Shown: positions 51,272-61,388, counted from the stretch's first letter. The stretch is 64,000 nt of DNA from Acidobacteria bacterium 13_1_20CM_3_53_8 (GCA_001920415.1 MNJR01000144.1:61855-125854); one strand, 5' to 3'. Translations and numbers: made by a program. Notes: generated by a model from the letters alone, not told the origin.

Positions 51272-52124
51272 AAGGGGATTGCCACAGGGGCTGAAAATGC
51301 GACATGACTCGCATTACGTGGAAGAGCTGTCTCAGCATAGGCCTACGCCTGTGGGCAGGTTAATTGCGGTTGAGAAACTGGATCCAAATCCTGACCAGCC
51401 CCGCGTGGAGATTGGAGACCTGAGTGACTTGATCGCTTCTGTGAAGGAGAAAGGGGTACTGGAGCCACTGCTTGTCAAGCCCTCGCGGCTCGGCGGTAGG
51501 TGGATGATAATTGCAGGAGAGAGGCGATGGCGCGCCGCGCGCGAAGCGGGGCTGCGAGAGGTACCCTGTATAGAGATGGATGTTGACGACAGGGCTGTGG
51601 CAGAGATCGCTTTGATAGAGAACATGCAGCGCAAAGATTTGACTCCATGGGAAGAGGCGGATGGTCTTTTGGCGCTTACGGAAAAGTTCGGGTACACACA
51701 TGAAGAGGTGGCCAGAAAGATAGGGAAGAGCCGTTCGACTGTAACCGAGGCGCTTTCAATTGCGGCAATACCTGAGAAAATACGTGAACTATGTCGGCGC
51801 GCCGACATAGGCTCGAAATCGCTTCTGCTGCAGATAGTTCGACAGCCGGACGATCTCTCTATGGCGCAGATGGCTGATGAAATTGTTTCAAGAGGATTGA
51901 CTAGGGATGGTGCTAGAGAGGCGCGCCGTGCTAGGTTTGGAGAAAGACTGAAGGCTGCGTCGGCTGCTCCATACATCTATCGTTACGTGTCACCGGATAA
52001 GAGTTTTAGGCTTGAAGTGAGGTTTCGCAAGGCGCGCGTCGCAGAGGAAGAGCTGCTTTCCGTGCTCAACACAGTGATAGAAAGTATAGAGACTCGTCCC
52101 GGGCGTGGGTCTGATAACGAATAG
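51264..52124 (+). CDS. parB: Chromosome-partitioning protein ParB
   Basis: A 286-residue ParB/Spo0J protein from a GTG start overlapping parA. The CTP-binding ParB/Srx region has LVKPSRLGGRWMIIAGERRW (GERRW-type box) and ENMQRKDLTPWEEADGL; the helix-turn-helix is HEEVARKIGKSRSTVTEAL. It spreads from parS and loads SMC. A perfect 22-bp palindrome (51789-51810) lies in the coding sequence after the HTH, coding for the CRRADI segment. No parS sequence (TGTTTCACGTGAAACA) was seen nearby. Confidence 0.94.
   Translation: MSKRGLPQGLKMRHDSHYVEELSQHRPTPVGRLIAVEKLDPNPDQPRVEIGDLSDLIASVKEKGVLEPLLVKPSRLGGRWMIIAGERRWRAAREAGLREVPCIEMDVDDRAVAEIALIENMQRKDLTPWEEADGLLALTEKFGYTHEEVARKIGKSRSTVTEALSIAAIPEKIRELCRRADIGSKSLLLQIVRQPDDLSMAQMADEIVSRGLTRDGAREARRARFGERLKAASAAPYIYRYVSPDKSFRLEVRFRKARVAEEELLSVLNTVIESIETRPGRGSDNE
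51789..51810. repeat. Perfect 22-bp palindrome inside parB
   Basis: CTATGTCGGC at 51789-51798 and GCCGACATAG at 51801-51810 flank a self-complementary GC. The inner 18 bases differ at one central position from the core of the accA/ssb terminator. It is in frame, coding for part of the normal ParB sequence. Confidence 0.6.
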
Positions 52125-52173
52125 GGCATGCCGCTTGCGCTTAAAATTAAAGGGAAATAGGTCTAAATTTGTT

Positions 52174-52710
52174 CTATCTTCTCCCCTGCCTCTCCTGCTT
52201 AGCTCGCTTTTGAAGATTCCTGCTCCATCGCTCCAGTGTTGGCTGGAAGGGCTTGAAAAGGCGTGACCTTAGTGTGTGTTGGCTTTCGTGCCATCTCCTC
52301 AAATGCTTCTCTGTATAGGCCTTTATGGAAGGCTCCATCTGCCCCTTTTTAACAGAGTGACGCAGTGTTAGATAGTAGTGCTGGCCTATTAGCGATATGA
52401 GTATGGCTGCTAAATTACCCTTGAAAGAGAGACGTGGGATGAGTCTCTTGTGAAGAGGCTTTGAGCGGGGAAGTATAGCCTCCAAGGCAATTTCAAGCCA
52501 TGCTTGCTGTCCCCCTTGCTTTGGGTGATATAGACCTGGAAGCTCTGTTATCTGTGCAGAGGTTTTTGTTCGTGGATCGCTAATTCTATCCACAAGTCTT
52601 ATATAATCTATCCCGCGCAAATGCTCTCGAGGAACCGTTTCCATAACGGATTCAATTTGGCGCATTGTGCCGCGCGGGAGTTTTCCATTCGACTGATTTT
52701 CGATCTTCAT
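52174..52710 (-). CDS. Uncharacterised basic protein of 178 residues
   Basis: I do not recognise the family. The chain is rich in Arg and Lys, mainly helical, without signal peptide; one hydrophobic stretch (LAAILISLIGQHYYLTL, about residues 101-117) could be buried or membrane-associated. Notable segments are ITELPGLYHPKQGGQQAWLEIAL and AYTEKHLRRWHESQHTLRSR. Histidines in YHP, QHYY, RHS, KHL and WHES might coordinate a metal, but no known HExxH is present. It is convergent with parB and precedes the metK leader on the other strand. The frame has good codon structure and a distinct composition, so I judge it real. Confidence 0.65.
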   Translation of the reverse strand: MKIENQSNGKLPRGTMRQIESVMETVPREHLRGIDYIRLVDRISDPRTKTSAQITELPGLYHPKQGGQQAWLEIALEAILPRSKPLHKRLIPRLSFKGNLAAILISLIGQHYYLTLRHSVKKGQMEPSIKAYTEKHLRRWHESQHTLRSRLFKPFQPTLERWSRNLQKRAKQERQGRR

Positions 52711-53176
52711 TTAAGCTCTGATATAGAAGTAATTGAGATGTGAACAGAAACTCTAAGAGATAAAGCTTCATATAGTCAAGAAGGAAGCGCGTAGATGTTG
52801 GCCACAATTTTATCTGTTGGTCTAAACAGAAGAGAAGACGGAATTCGACCCTGTATGCACCTGTTTCTGAATCAAAGAGCCATTCAAGTCTACAAGGAAC
52901 ACCTCAAGATTCGCGTCTGATAATAAAGATTATGTATTGAATATAGCATTTAGCATAAAATCGGCTCTTAAGCGGAGCGGGCGAGCTGTTTGCCGCACGA
53001 TTGCCATCGGCGCTAGGTTTGATAGCATAAATGAACGCAATACTAATAAGCAAGGAATCCGGCATGAGCAGGCATAGGAACACCAGTATCCTTGACACCC
53101 GGCAATGACGACTGTTAAAGTACGCGGTCTTTTACCATGCCTCTCTATCCAGACATATAGTAAGGAGTAAGCAAAA
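52711..53176. other. 466-base intergenic region upstream of metK
   Basis: No gene or recognisable SAM or SAH riboswitch is seen. A promoter candidate lies at 53092-53121. A partial inverted repeat CAAGGA/TCCTTG (53051-53094) precedes it. The rest is AT-rich. Confidence 0.45.
53092..53121 (+). promoter_or_regulatory. Promoter of metK-ahcY
   Basis: TTGACA (53092-53097) is a perfect -35. TAAAGT (53116-53121) at 18 bases is a fair -10. Transcription would start about 50 bases before the metK start. The short leader AAGGAG is followed by TTG. Confidence 0.5.
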
Positions 53177-54328
53177 TTGAGCACAGAAGGCAGTTACTTG
53201 TTCACATCTGAATCGGTCACGGAGGGTCACCCAGATAAGATTGCAGACCAAATATCGGATGCCGTGCTGGACGCAGTCCTTGAGCATGACCCCACAGGCA
53301 GGGTCGCATGCGAGACGTTGGTCACGACCGGGCTGATCGTTATAGCGGGTGAGATCACCACGGAAGCGCGCGTAGACTTCCCCAAAGTTGCACGTGAAAC
53401 CGTTAGAGGAATTGGTTATACACGAGCGAAGTATGGCTTCGACTGCGACACCTGCAGCGTCCTATCCGCGCTAGACCGACAGTCCCCGGACATAGCCATG
53501 GGCGTAGATACAGGCGGGGCTGGCGATCAGGGGCTGATGTTCGGCTATGCCTGCAACGAGACCCCTGAGTTGATGCCTTTACCTATACAGCTTGCACACA
53601 GACTTGCGCGCAGGTTATCGGAGGTAAGAAAAGAGGGCATACTTCCCTACCTGAGACCAGACGGTAAATCGCAGATAACAGTAGAATATAGAGATGGTCG
53701 CCCCTTCCGCGTAGACGCAGTGGTCATCTCGTCACAACATGACCCCGGTGTCACAAACGAAAAACTGCGTAAAGAGATAGAGGAGCAAGTCATACGCCAT
53801 GTTATCTCTTGCGAGCTTCTAGACGAGAGCACTAAATTTCATATAAATCCCACTGGACGTTTCGTAACCGGAGGCCCGCAAGGCGATGCAGGCCTTACTG
53901 GACGAAAGATAATCGTTGACACTTATGGCGGTTACGCTCCGCATGGCGGCGGGGCTTTCTCAGGTAAAGACCCTACCAAGGTTGATCGTTCCGCCGCTTA
54001 TATGGCCCGGTATGTAGCCAAAAATATAGTTGCAGCGGGATTGGCTGAGCGATGTCTGGTTCAGCTCGCTTATGCAATAGGAGTTGCAGACCCTGTTTCT
54101 GTGCTCGTGGATACGAACGGCACTGGACGCCTGAGCGAAGACACTCTCTCGAAAATGGTACGTAAACATTTTCGCCTGACCCCTAGGGGCATTATAGAGG
54201 ACCTTCAATTGAGGAGGCCTATCTACAAACAGACAGCCGCTTACGGCCATTTCGGTCGAGAGGAAGAGGGCTTTACGTGGGAGAAGACTGACAGGGCGGA
54301 AGCACTTAGAGCAGACGCAGGGATATGA
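53177..54328 (+). CDS. metK: S-adenosylmethionine synthetase
   Basis: A 383-residue enzyme. [20 protein letters not shown] is the ATP-binding start, [16 protein letters not shown] the hexapeptide loop, and [20 protein letters not shown] the phosphate-binding P-loop. It makes SAM from methionine and ATP. The start is TTG 53177 with AAGGAG nine bases before it. It is followed 39 bases later by ahcY, so one operon covers SAM synthesis and SAH removal. The length is normal (380-400). Confidence 0.95.
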   Translation: MSTEGSYLFTSESVTEGHPDKIADQISDAVLDAVLEHDPTGRVACETLVTTGLIVIAGEITTEARVDFPKVARETVRGIGYTRAKYGFDCDTCSVLSALDRQSPDIAMGVDTGGAGDQGLMFGYACNETPELMPLPIQLAHRLARRLSEVRKEGILPYLRPDGKSQITVEYRDGRPFRVDAVVISSQHDPGVTNEKLRKEIEEQVIRHVISCELLDESTKFHINPTGRFVTGGPQGDAGLTGRKIIVDTYGGYAPHGGGAFSGKDPTKVDRSAAYMARYVAKNIVAAGLAERCLVQLAYAIGVADPVSVLVDTNGTGRLSEDTLSKMVRKHFRLTPRGIIEDLQLRRPIYKQTAAYGHFGREEEGFTWEKTDRAEALRADAGI

Positions 54329-54340
54329 TCTTCCACATAA

Positions 54341-55645
<1,305 letters not shown>

Positions 55646-55646
55646 A

Positions 55647-57476
55647 TCAGGTGCGCACTCTGGAGGTAAGGTAAATTCCAATAAAAGTAAAGATCAGCAG
55701 GGGCGCCCACCCTGCGACCGATGGTGGCAGCATTTCGTAGTTCCCCGCCTGCTGAAGCATACTGGAGGTGGCCCAGAAGGTTAAACCTATGGCTACCGCG
55801 ACGCAAAGTGCTATGAGAGCGCTCCTTCTTCCGAAAGAGACCGCTAGAGGAAGGCTTACTAAGGCAAGAACTAGTGGGCTGAATGGATCGGAATACTTTC
55901 TCTGTAGTGCAAGCGAGAGCGATGATGTATTGGCTCCTGTCGCCTTCAGATTTTTTATGTAAGCGCTTAATCTCCTGCTGCTTAACTGCTGTGGCTTATC
56001 AATTTCCGGCTTAAACACTTCGGGCGCGTCCACATCTTCCAGGCTAAGAGATTGCTCTTCAACCTGGTCTGAGCCTCTCCCGGTGAGGTTAATTTCATGT
56101 ACATACTCCATCTCCAATGTGTGCGGACTGCTGCCCCAATGCGCCTCTTCAGAAAAGATTGCACGATTGAGGCGCTCACCTTTACCGTCAAGCTCATAGA
56201 TAGCTAAGTTGCTCAGCTTATTATCCCTGCCATTGAATTCGTAGGAGTAGATGCGGCGTGCACGTGCAGAGACGAGCCATTGCCTATCGTGCTCCGTAGT
56301 CGCGCGAGCAGTTCCCCCTTTAATCCTTGCGCGAAGAGCATCCTGTCTTAAATTGGCGGAAGGCATGATATTTTCCTGCAGTAACCAGAGCGCCATTCCT
56401 GCGCAAATGGCTAGAAGGATAGCTGGCAGGAATAGCCTGTAGGAGCTTAAGCCACATGACCACCATGCCACAGCCTCGCTTCTTCTAACCATAGGGGCAT
56501 ACGTTGCCAATATCGTGATTAGCGTCGTCGCGGGCAGGATTTGTACGCTCGAAAGTGGGAGCAGGTATATCAAATATTCTATGACCACGCGGGCTGGCGT
56601 GCTCGTCATTATAATGGAACGCCAGAGGCCGAAGATCGTGAAGACAAGAAAGATGGCTGTAACCGCGACGAACACAAGTGCGAACATGCGCAGAAGGCTG
56701 CTGAAGATGTATGTGTCCAGGAGAACCGGGAAGTTTAACAATCTGGCATTACCTTGTCGCCTACCTTTTCCAAGACTGCCCGTCGCTTTAGCCTCTTCGA
56801 CAGCATCCTTTCTTCCTGTAAGAGCTGAGCGAGAGAGGTGAGAAACTTTTCTTATCAGACCCATTTTCCCCTGCAAGCCGAGAAGCGCCGCCGCTACACA
56901 CAGGGTCAGTAACTGCGGCATCCATCCTCCCATCACAGACGAAACCTTTCCAGCGCGGGCCATCTGCTCTCCCAGTAGCGCGACCAAGTAGTAGCAGATC
57001 ATTGCCGCCAAGGAGAGAATCATTCCCAACCCTCTGCCACCCCTGCGCACCCTTAACCCTATTCCAGCCCCCAGTAACGCAAAGGCCAAGGGCGCAAAGG
57101 AGAGGCTAAAACGACGTTGTAGCAATGCCGCAGCATCCAGGGCTTTTGTTCCAGTTTCGACTTTCGAGTACAATCTCAACTCCTGCCAGCCCATCTCTTC
57201 AGGCCCACGCTCCTCGCTGTTTAGCCTTTCAAGCAATGCAGACCTGCCAGTGTTAATCTGCAGTCGAAGCTGAGATGACTGCTCGCGAATCACCTTGCCG
57301 CTTGCCCCTGCTTCTATCTGCGTTACCTCAGCTTCATCTAATACAAGTTCGGACCGCTCCGCCGCCGCGTCAATTCTTCCAGAGCGTGCGGTCAAAACTC
57401 TTCGTGCCCCGTCTGCAGATTCCGTGGCGATGAAAACCCTTTCCCATACCCCGCGCGCCCTGTCTCCTTCCCCCAC
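55647..57476 (-). CDS. LptF-LptG fusion permease, main part after a frame break
   Basis: About 609 residues in this frame. It contains the end of a first LptF-like domain (jellyroll region, then membrane segments FSLSFAPLAFALLGAGIGLRV and MILSLAAMICYYLVALLGEQ), a linker (GRKDAVEEAKATGSLGKG), and a whole second LptG-like domain (DTYIFSSLLRMFALVFVAV, LPLSSVQILPATTLITILATY, a beta region and final helices). LptF and LptG form the inner-membrane channel that extracts lipopolysaccharide with LptB. The frame break is at about 57478-57500: the piece continues with YVGEGDRARGVWERV-type sequence upstream of the ATG. The stop is one base from the ahcY stop. Confidence 0.85.
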   Translation of the reverse strand: MGEGDRARGVWERVFIATESADGARRVLTARSGRIDAAAERSELVLDEAEVTQIEAGASGKVIREQSSQLRLQINTGRSALLERLNSEERGPEEMGWQELRLYSKVETGTKALDAAALLQRRFSLSFAPLAFALLGAGIGLRVRRGGRGLGMILSLAAMICYYLVALLGEQMARAGKVSSVMGGWMPQLLTLCVAAALLGLQGKMGLIRKVSHLSRSALTGRKDAVEEAKATGSLGKGRRQGNARLLNFPVLLDTYIFSSLLRMFALVFVAVTAIFLVFTIFGLWRSIIMTSTPARVVIEYLIYLLPLSSVQILPATTLITILATYAPMVRRSEAVAWWSCGLSSYRLFLPAILLAICAGMALWLLQENIMPSANLRQDALRARIKGGTARATTEHDRQWLVSARARRIYSYEFNGRDNKLSNLAIYELDGKGERLNRAIFSEEAHWGSSPHTLEMEYVHEINLTGRGSDQVEEQSLSLEDVDAPEVFKPEIDKPQQLSSRRLSAYIKNLKATGANTSSLSLALQRKYSDPFSPLVLALVSLPLAVSFGRRSALIALCVAVAIGLTFWATSSMLQQAGNYEMLPPSVAGWAPLLIFTFIGIYLTSRVRT

Positions 57477-57972
57477 ATAGACAACATAGCCCGCCCGGTA
57501 TGTCCGTACTGAAAGAACGCGGCTCTACAGGCGAATCCAGCTTATAGAGAGCCGCCTGCAGTCCTGCGCGTCGTAAATCACGCGCGGCATAGGGGACTAT
57601 GTAGAGGTTTATATAGAGCGCAAATGCTGTTACAATTGTTCCGAAAAGCAGCACAGGCCAGACCATACGCCATGTTCCTACACCCGCTGCGCGCATGGCC
57701 GTCAACTCACTATCAGACCCAAGCCTGCTCAGTCCTATGATGACACCTGCCAGCAGAGCCATTGGCATTGTAAATGTCAGCACGCTTGGGAGAAGGCTAA
57801 AGGCTACAGCCGAAAATAGTTCGTAAGGAACCCCTACGCCCGCTATCAACTCCGCCAAGCGACCGGATTGCTGCGCATACAGTATGCCTGTCAGCAGCAG
57901 TAGCGCTAAAAGAAAATAGGGCAGAATTGCCCCTAAAACGTAACGCTCTATTAGTCTCGAACCAACACGCAT
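57370..57972 (-). CDS. LptF-LptG fusion permease, N-terminal part before the frame break
   Basis: The N-terminal 165 residues are the first part of an LptF/LptG permease: MRVGSRLIERYVLGAILPYF, then membrane helices including FSLLPSVLTFTMPMALLAGV and SELTAMRAAGVGTWRMVWPV. This last block is the conserved coupling helix region. The frame then runs into unrelated residues after SFSTDIPGG, while the expected continuation (YVVYVGEGDRARG) is in the next frame. Removing one base in the GGGCGGGC run of the minus strand restores one protein of about 774 residues. A start 20 bases after the recO stop fits an operon. Confidence 0.85.
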   Translation of the reverse strand: MRVGSRLIERYVLGAILPYFLLALLLLTGILYAQQSGRLAELIAGVGVPYELFSAVAFSLLPSVLTFTMPMALLAGVIIGLSRLGSDSELTAMRAAGVGTWRMVWPVLLFGTIVTAFALYINLYIVPYAARDLRRAGLQAALYKLDSPVEPRSFSTDIPGGLCCLCGGRRQGARGMGKGFHRHGICRRGTKSFDRTLWKN

Positions 57973-57992
57973 TTGAAAACCAAACCTCTTGG

Positions 57993-58745
57993 CTAGCTCT
58001 GAAGCACAAGAGGCTTCGCGCGCAACTCTCGCTCCAGCGCCCTGCGTATGATAATGGAGGTGAGCCTATCCAACTCTTTCCTGGATTCAGCAGACCCTTT
58101 CAACCCTTCCAGCGCATAAGCGTCCGGCGACAGGCGACGGATTGCCCTTAGGCGTCCCAATACCTCTTCGGAAAGGCTAGCCCCAAGAGCGCCCGGGCTG
58201 CACTGACGACAACGCAGCCTTCCCTCAGCATCCATAAAAACGGCCACGGAATCGCGCAAGCTAGAGCCGCACACGGAGCATCGTGTAATATCCGGCAGGA
58301 ATCCAGATAGCCTTAGAAGCCAGACTTCGAAATAGCCCAAAAGCTCTTCGAGCGATGCAGGTGATCTGGAAATTGCTTCAAGACATGCGCTGACCATTCG
58401 GAAAACTCTCTCGTTCGGCTCATGCGGCGGCGAGAATTCTATGACCATTTCTGCCATGCGCGCCAGTGAAGAGACCATCAACGCATCGCTACACAAGTTA
58501 AAATATGAACTGATGATCTCAGCCTGGCGCAACGCTACAAGCTCCCTTCCCTCCTTTTCGTGATAGCTCAAAGCCACAAGCGTGAAAGGCTCCAACCCTG
58601 CACCGAATCTGCTCTTGAGCCTGCGGGAACCGCGCGCCACGCCCCTAATCACACCCGCTTTTCTGGTCAGACAGATGACTATCTTATCCGCTTCAGCCAG
58701 ATTGTATGTTCTAAGAATAATCGCTTCCGTCTCTATCAATCCCAT
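57993..58745 (-). CDS. recO: DNA repair protein RecO
   Basis: A 250-residue protein. The N-terminal OB-fold begins GLIETEAIILRTYNLAEADK with the basic stretch RGVARGSRRLKSRFGAGLEP. The C-terminal helical part has two CxxC-type pairs (CSVCGSSL and CRQCSPG) that bind zinc. RecO anneals single strands and helps RecR and RecA load at gaps. It begins an apparent minus-strand operon with the lpt genes after it, 20 bases apart. The length is typical (230-260). Confidence 0.9.
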   Translation of the reverse strand: MGLIETEAIILRTYNLAEADKIVICLTRKAGVIRGVARGSRRLKSRFGAGLEPFTLVALSYHEKEGRELVALRQAEIISSYFNLCSDALMVSSLARMAEMVIEFSPPHEPNERVFRMVSACLEAISRSPASLEELLGYFEVWLLRLSGFLPDITRCSVCGSSLRDSVAVFMDAEGRLRCRQCSPGALGASLSEEVLGRLRAIRRLSPDAYALEGLKGSAESRKELDRLTSIIIRRALERELRAKPLVLQS

Positions 58746-58843
58746 AGTTTTAACCTAAACCCATCCTTCTTTCTAAATGATCCCTTGAAATTTTGCGCGT
58801 GGGCTTCTAGGATGTTATCGGACTCGAACTTGCGCGCGCCGGG

Positions 58844-59014
58844 TCAAAAGGGTAGGAAGTAGAGCACCCACGCAAGCACCAACCCTATTATCATAAATTC
58901 CCCAAAAACTTTTAGTCCGTAAAATAAACGCTCGCGCGCAGTCTGCTTTGCCGTCACACCGAAGACCACTGAGACAAGGGCTGCAAAGAGCATCATCATA
59001 GAAAAATGTCTCAT
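58844..59014 (-). CDS. Small membrane protein, 56 residues, coupled to the DUF6677-like gene
   Basis: The frame reads MRHFSMMMLFAALVSVVFG at the N-terminus and GEFMIIGLVLAWVLYFLPF at the C-terminus, with a charged middle (KQTARERLFYGLK). It has two hydrophobic segments. Its ATG overlaps the stop of the upstream gene as ATGA (59011-59014), which strongly supports translation. I do not know its function; it is perhaps a partner of the DUF6677-like membrane protein. A longer frame on the same strand (58815-59048) overlaps it but shows no coding character. Confidence 0.72.
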   Translation of the reverse strand: MRHFSMMMLFAALVSVVFGVTAKQTARERLFYGLKVFGEFMIIGLVLAWVLYFLPF

Positions 59015-59421
59015 CTCTTCCTTCCTGCGGCCAGATCAAAAGCGTCAAGCATTACTAGATAGTTCAAAAGTCCAGCCACTAGCAGAAAAGTGTTCCCGTA
59101 CTCGAACGTAGGCGAACTGGCTAAATCGCCGCCTTCGCTGAACCCTTTGTTTAGCAGAAAACAGATAAGATAAAGAATTCCTGAACCAAAGTTTGCAATC
59201 GTGGGCGGAATCTGCAATAGAGAATAAAATCCCTCCTGTCCACCGAAACTAAAAAGATGGCCGCCAAGCTTCAGCCCTGTAAGGAACATCACTGCCACAG
59301 TCCCCCCAAGCAGAAGCCCGCGCCTCCAATTTCCCAAAAGTATGTGCCCGCCACCCGGCACAAACCACGCAACAACACCTACAAGCCAGGCAGCCGCAGG
59401 CGCGTGCATATTCCCAGCCAA
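59011..59421 (-). CDS. DUF6677-like membrane protein
   Basis: About 136 residues from TTG 59421, or 132 from ATG 59409. AWFVPGGGHILLGNWRRGLLL is a typical opening (PGGGH), followed by hydrophobic segments and, near the end, YGNTFLLVAGLLNYLVMLDAFD. As I recall, this pattern belongs to the DUF6677 family found in Acidobacteriota; the number needs checking. AAGGAG lies 12 bases before the TTG, so this is the better start; a frame extending to 59508 would add residues unlike the family. It is coupled to the 56-residue gene downstream. The function is unknown. Confidence 0.72.
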   Translation of the reverse strand: MAGNMHAPAAAWLVGVVAWFVPGGGHILLGNWRRGLLLGGTVAVMFLTGLKLGGHLFSFGGQEGFYSLLQIPPTIANFGSGILYLICFLLNKGFSEGGDLASSPTFEYGNTFLLVAGLLNYLVMLDAFDLAAGRKR

Positions 59422-59467
59422 TTCACTTTCTCTCTCCTTAACAGTCAAAGACTGATTCCCTCCCCTC

Positions 59468-60544
59468 TTATCTACGAACGCGAAACCCGGCCCTGGCCGC
59501 AACCTCATACCCGCCCGGTATCACAAGCACTTTAAGACCTCGCCATTCCCCTTCACTCAAGCTCTTTTTGGGCACATAGGTCAATATATACTGCGTACGC
59601 AATTCTTCTGAAATTGCAGCGTAGGCTGGAATCAAATCTTCCATCTCGTGCGGGAAGAAGATTCTTCCGCCTGTTGCTTCCGCTATCTCTATTAAATGCT
59701 TCTCTGCCTCGTCAATCATTGCACGGTAGCGTGAGAGTTCCGAAGGACTGACTCCGCCCAAAAACGCCCTGAATCTTCCGCCAACTCTTCTGTTCAACTC
59801 CTCTCGCAAACTGGCCGTGAGACTTACAACGTAAACCGAAGCCTCTGCGCCGCGCACAGCCCCCAAGGCGTCTGCGAAACTCGCTACACTCCTTTGCGCT
59901 GTGTCTATACCGTCGGTCAACAGAATTATGATTCGTCGTCCCTCAACCTTGCTCAATTGATCTGTGGCAGCCCTGTACAGCCCTTCATAAAAGGTCGTTC
60001 GCTCCCCGCCATGATAGCGCCAGTCCAGAGCCTTCTGTATTCTCTTCAAATCGCTTGCAGCAACCCAATCCTCCAGAACTTCTACTCTATCCGCAAACTG
60101 CATTATAGAGACATGGTCGCCATCCGAAAGGTTTTTGACAAAACTCTTGGCGGCCTCGCGTATAAGGTTCATCTCGCCGAAAACGCTGCCCGATGCGTCC
60201 AGCAGCAGTATTATGTTTGCAGGTACTCTGTGCCTATTAAAACTTCTGATCTCCTGTCTGACTCCGTTCTCGTAAATCAGAAATTGATCTTCGGTCAAAC
60301 CATTTACAGGCGCACCACGCTCGTCTCTAACTGATACGGGCACGACCACCTCGTCCGTGCGAACGCGTATAACATCCGAAACGTCTTCAGCGCCGCCAGA
60401 TGAAACTTGAGCGTTTGATGCAGCGCGCCCGCTCTGCGCATGTGTGGCTTGAAGTGGAAGCAGCAAGAAGAGCAGCAGAAGTAGACTGTATCTCAAATGC
60501 GAGATTTTAAGGGCGTACAATCTTCTATTAATCGCAAAATCCAA
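59468..60544 (-). CDS. VWFA-related acidobacterial secreted protein
   Basis: A 358-residue protein with a signal peptide (about 20-37, ending THAQ). RTDEVVVPVSVRDERGAPVNG is followed by the VWFA domain with a MIDAS-like LLLDASGSVFGEM (about residues 113-125), TFYEGLYRA and IIILLTDGIDTAQ. This arrangement matches the VWFA-related family TIGR03436, largely confined to Acidobacteriota, and is the strongest hint to the phylum. The function is not known; a metal-dependent adhesion or scaffold role in the periplasm or surface is likely. The C-terminal YILTYVPKKSLSEGEWRGLKV is also typical. Confidence 0.88.
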   Translation of the reverse strand: MDFAINRRLYALKISHLRYSLLLLLFLLLPLQATHAQSGRAASNAQVSSGGAEDVSDVIRVRTDEVVVPVSVRDERGAPVNGLTEDQFLIYENGVRQEIRSFNRHRVPANIILLLDASGSVFGEMNLIREAAKSFVKNLSDGDHVSIMQFADRVEVLEDWVAASDLKRIQKALDWRYHGGERTTFYEGLYRAATDQLSKVEGRRIIILLTDGIDTAQRSVASFADALGAVRGAEASVYVVSLTASLREELNRRVGGRFRAFLGGVSPSELSRYRAMIDEAEKHLIEIAEATGGRIFFPHEMEDLIPAYAAISEELRTQYILTYVPKKSLSEGEWRGLKVLVIPGGYEVAARAGFRVRR

Positions 60545-60659
60545 AGCCTAAAACTCAACCTCATCCGTTATCGGACGCGGGGGATCGCGCCCTGCCAACC
60601 TTTGAATCGCTGCCCACGAAATGTTTACGGCTGATACTGGAAATAAGTTACTGCCGCTG

Positions 60660-61283
60660 CTACTTAAGAGTTTGGCCTTGAGCCTGACTGCACGCATCAA
60701 TCGCTCTGTAATAACCGCCCTGCGCGCACGGCCTGCAGAGTTTCCCGGAAACTCCTTCTACTTCCCTGCCATCGTTTATACCCTCACCGCAACTCGCGCA
60801 TATTACGCGAGAGCGAGGACTGCCAGGCTCATCCATCTCTCCAAAACTCACCTCTACCTCTTCCACCTTGAACAACTCTTCATCCGTAGCCTCTCTGTAA
60901 GCGCGAAACTGCCGCTCCTTTTTCCCGGAAATTTCCGGGAAACGTTTATCGGCCAATGTTCTGGACGAATCCAGCGCGACAATACGAAACGCTTTGCCAG
61001 TCTCCCTGTTCAAAAAAGTCGCCGCCACTTTACCGTAATCAACATACTTCAGGCTCCTCTTCCCAAGCCTTACGCCCGTCACAGCCGTCACAGCGTCCGT
61101 CATGCAGCGATCAATTTCAACCCAGACTATTAATCTCTTTCTATACGCACCGCGTGGGTCGTCTATTCCCAAAAGCCTGCAACCCAGTAGCGCCATGCGA
61201 ACGCCCAGCAATTGTCCAGCGCACATATGGCCGTGCAAGCGCCCGCACTCTTCCAAACATTGGTCAATGCTCAGCAACCCCAA
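60660..61283 (-). CDS. FmdE-family protein with C-terminal zinc ribbon
   Basis: A 207-residue protein. GRLHGHMCAGQLLGVRMALLG is the FmdE (formylmethanofuran dehydrogenase subunit E) motif, with Cys and His ligands. The C-terminal CASCGEGINDGREV and GKLCRPCAQGGYYRAI form a zinc ribbon. In methanogens FmdE belongs to a dehydrogenase, but many bacteria have it alone, in molybdate/tungstate or unknown roles. It does not sit beside a formylmethanofuran dehydrogenase here. The start is uncertain: TTG 61283, or TTG 61277, with GAGAGG eight bases before the latter. Confidence 0.82.
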   Translation of the reverse strand: MGLLSIDQCLEECGRLHGHMCAGQLLGVRMALLGCRLLGIDDPRGAYRKRLIVWVEIDRCMTDAVTAVTGVRLGKRSLKYVDYGKVAATFLNRETGKAFRIVALDSSRTLADKRFPEISGKKERQFRAYREATDEELFKVEEVEVSFGEMDEPGSPRSRVICASCGEGINDGREVEGVSGKLCRPCAQGGYYRAIDACSQAQGQTLK

Positions 61284-61388
61284 AACCTCTCTTCAATTAA
61301 GACGGTTCGTGCAGCGCGTATACGAGTCGCCCTAGTTCGTTGTGACCTATAGCACCTTATAAGCAAATCCTTCAAAACTCTTTCATGC

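Noticed and set aside
50516..52124. parS site near parAB
   Set aside because: No TGTTTCACGTGAAACA-like sequence was seen. The parB palindrome is unlike it.
52711..53176. SAM or SAH riboswitch before metK-ahcY
   Set aside because: I looked for the SAM-I, SAM-II and SAH core patterns and found none; the predicted leader is only about 50 bases.
58815..59048. 77-codon frame on the - strand
   Set aside because: It covers the 56-residue gene in another frame; the smaller one has the ATGA coupling and membrane-like composition, while this has mixed, cysteine-scattered residues.
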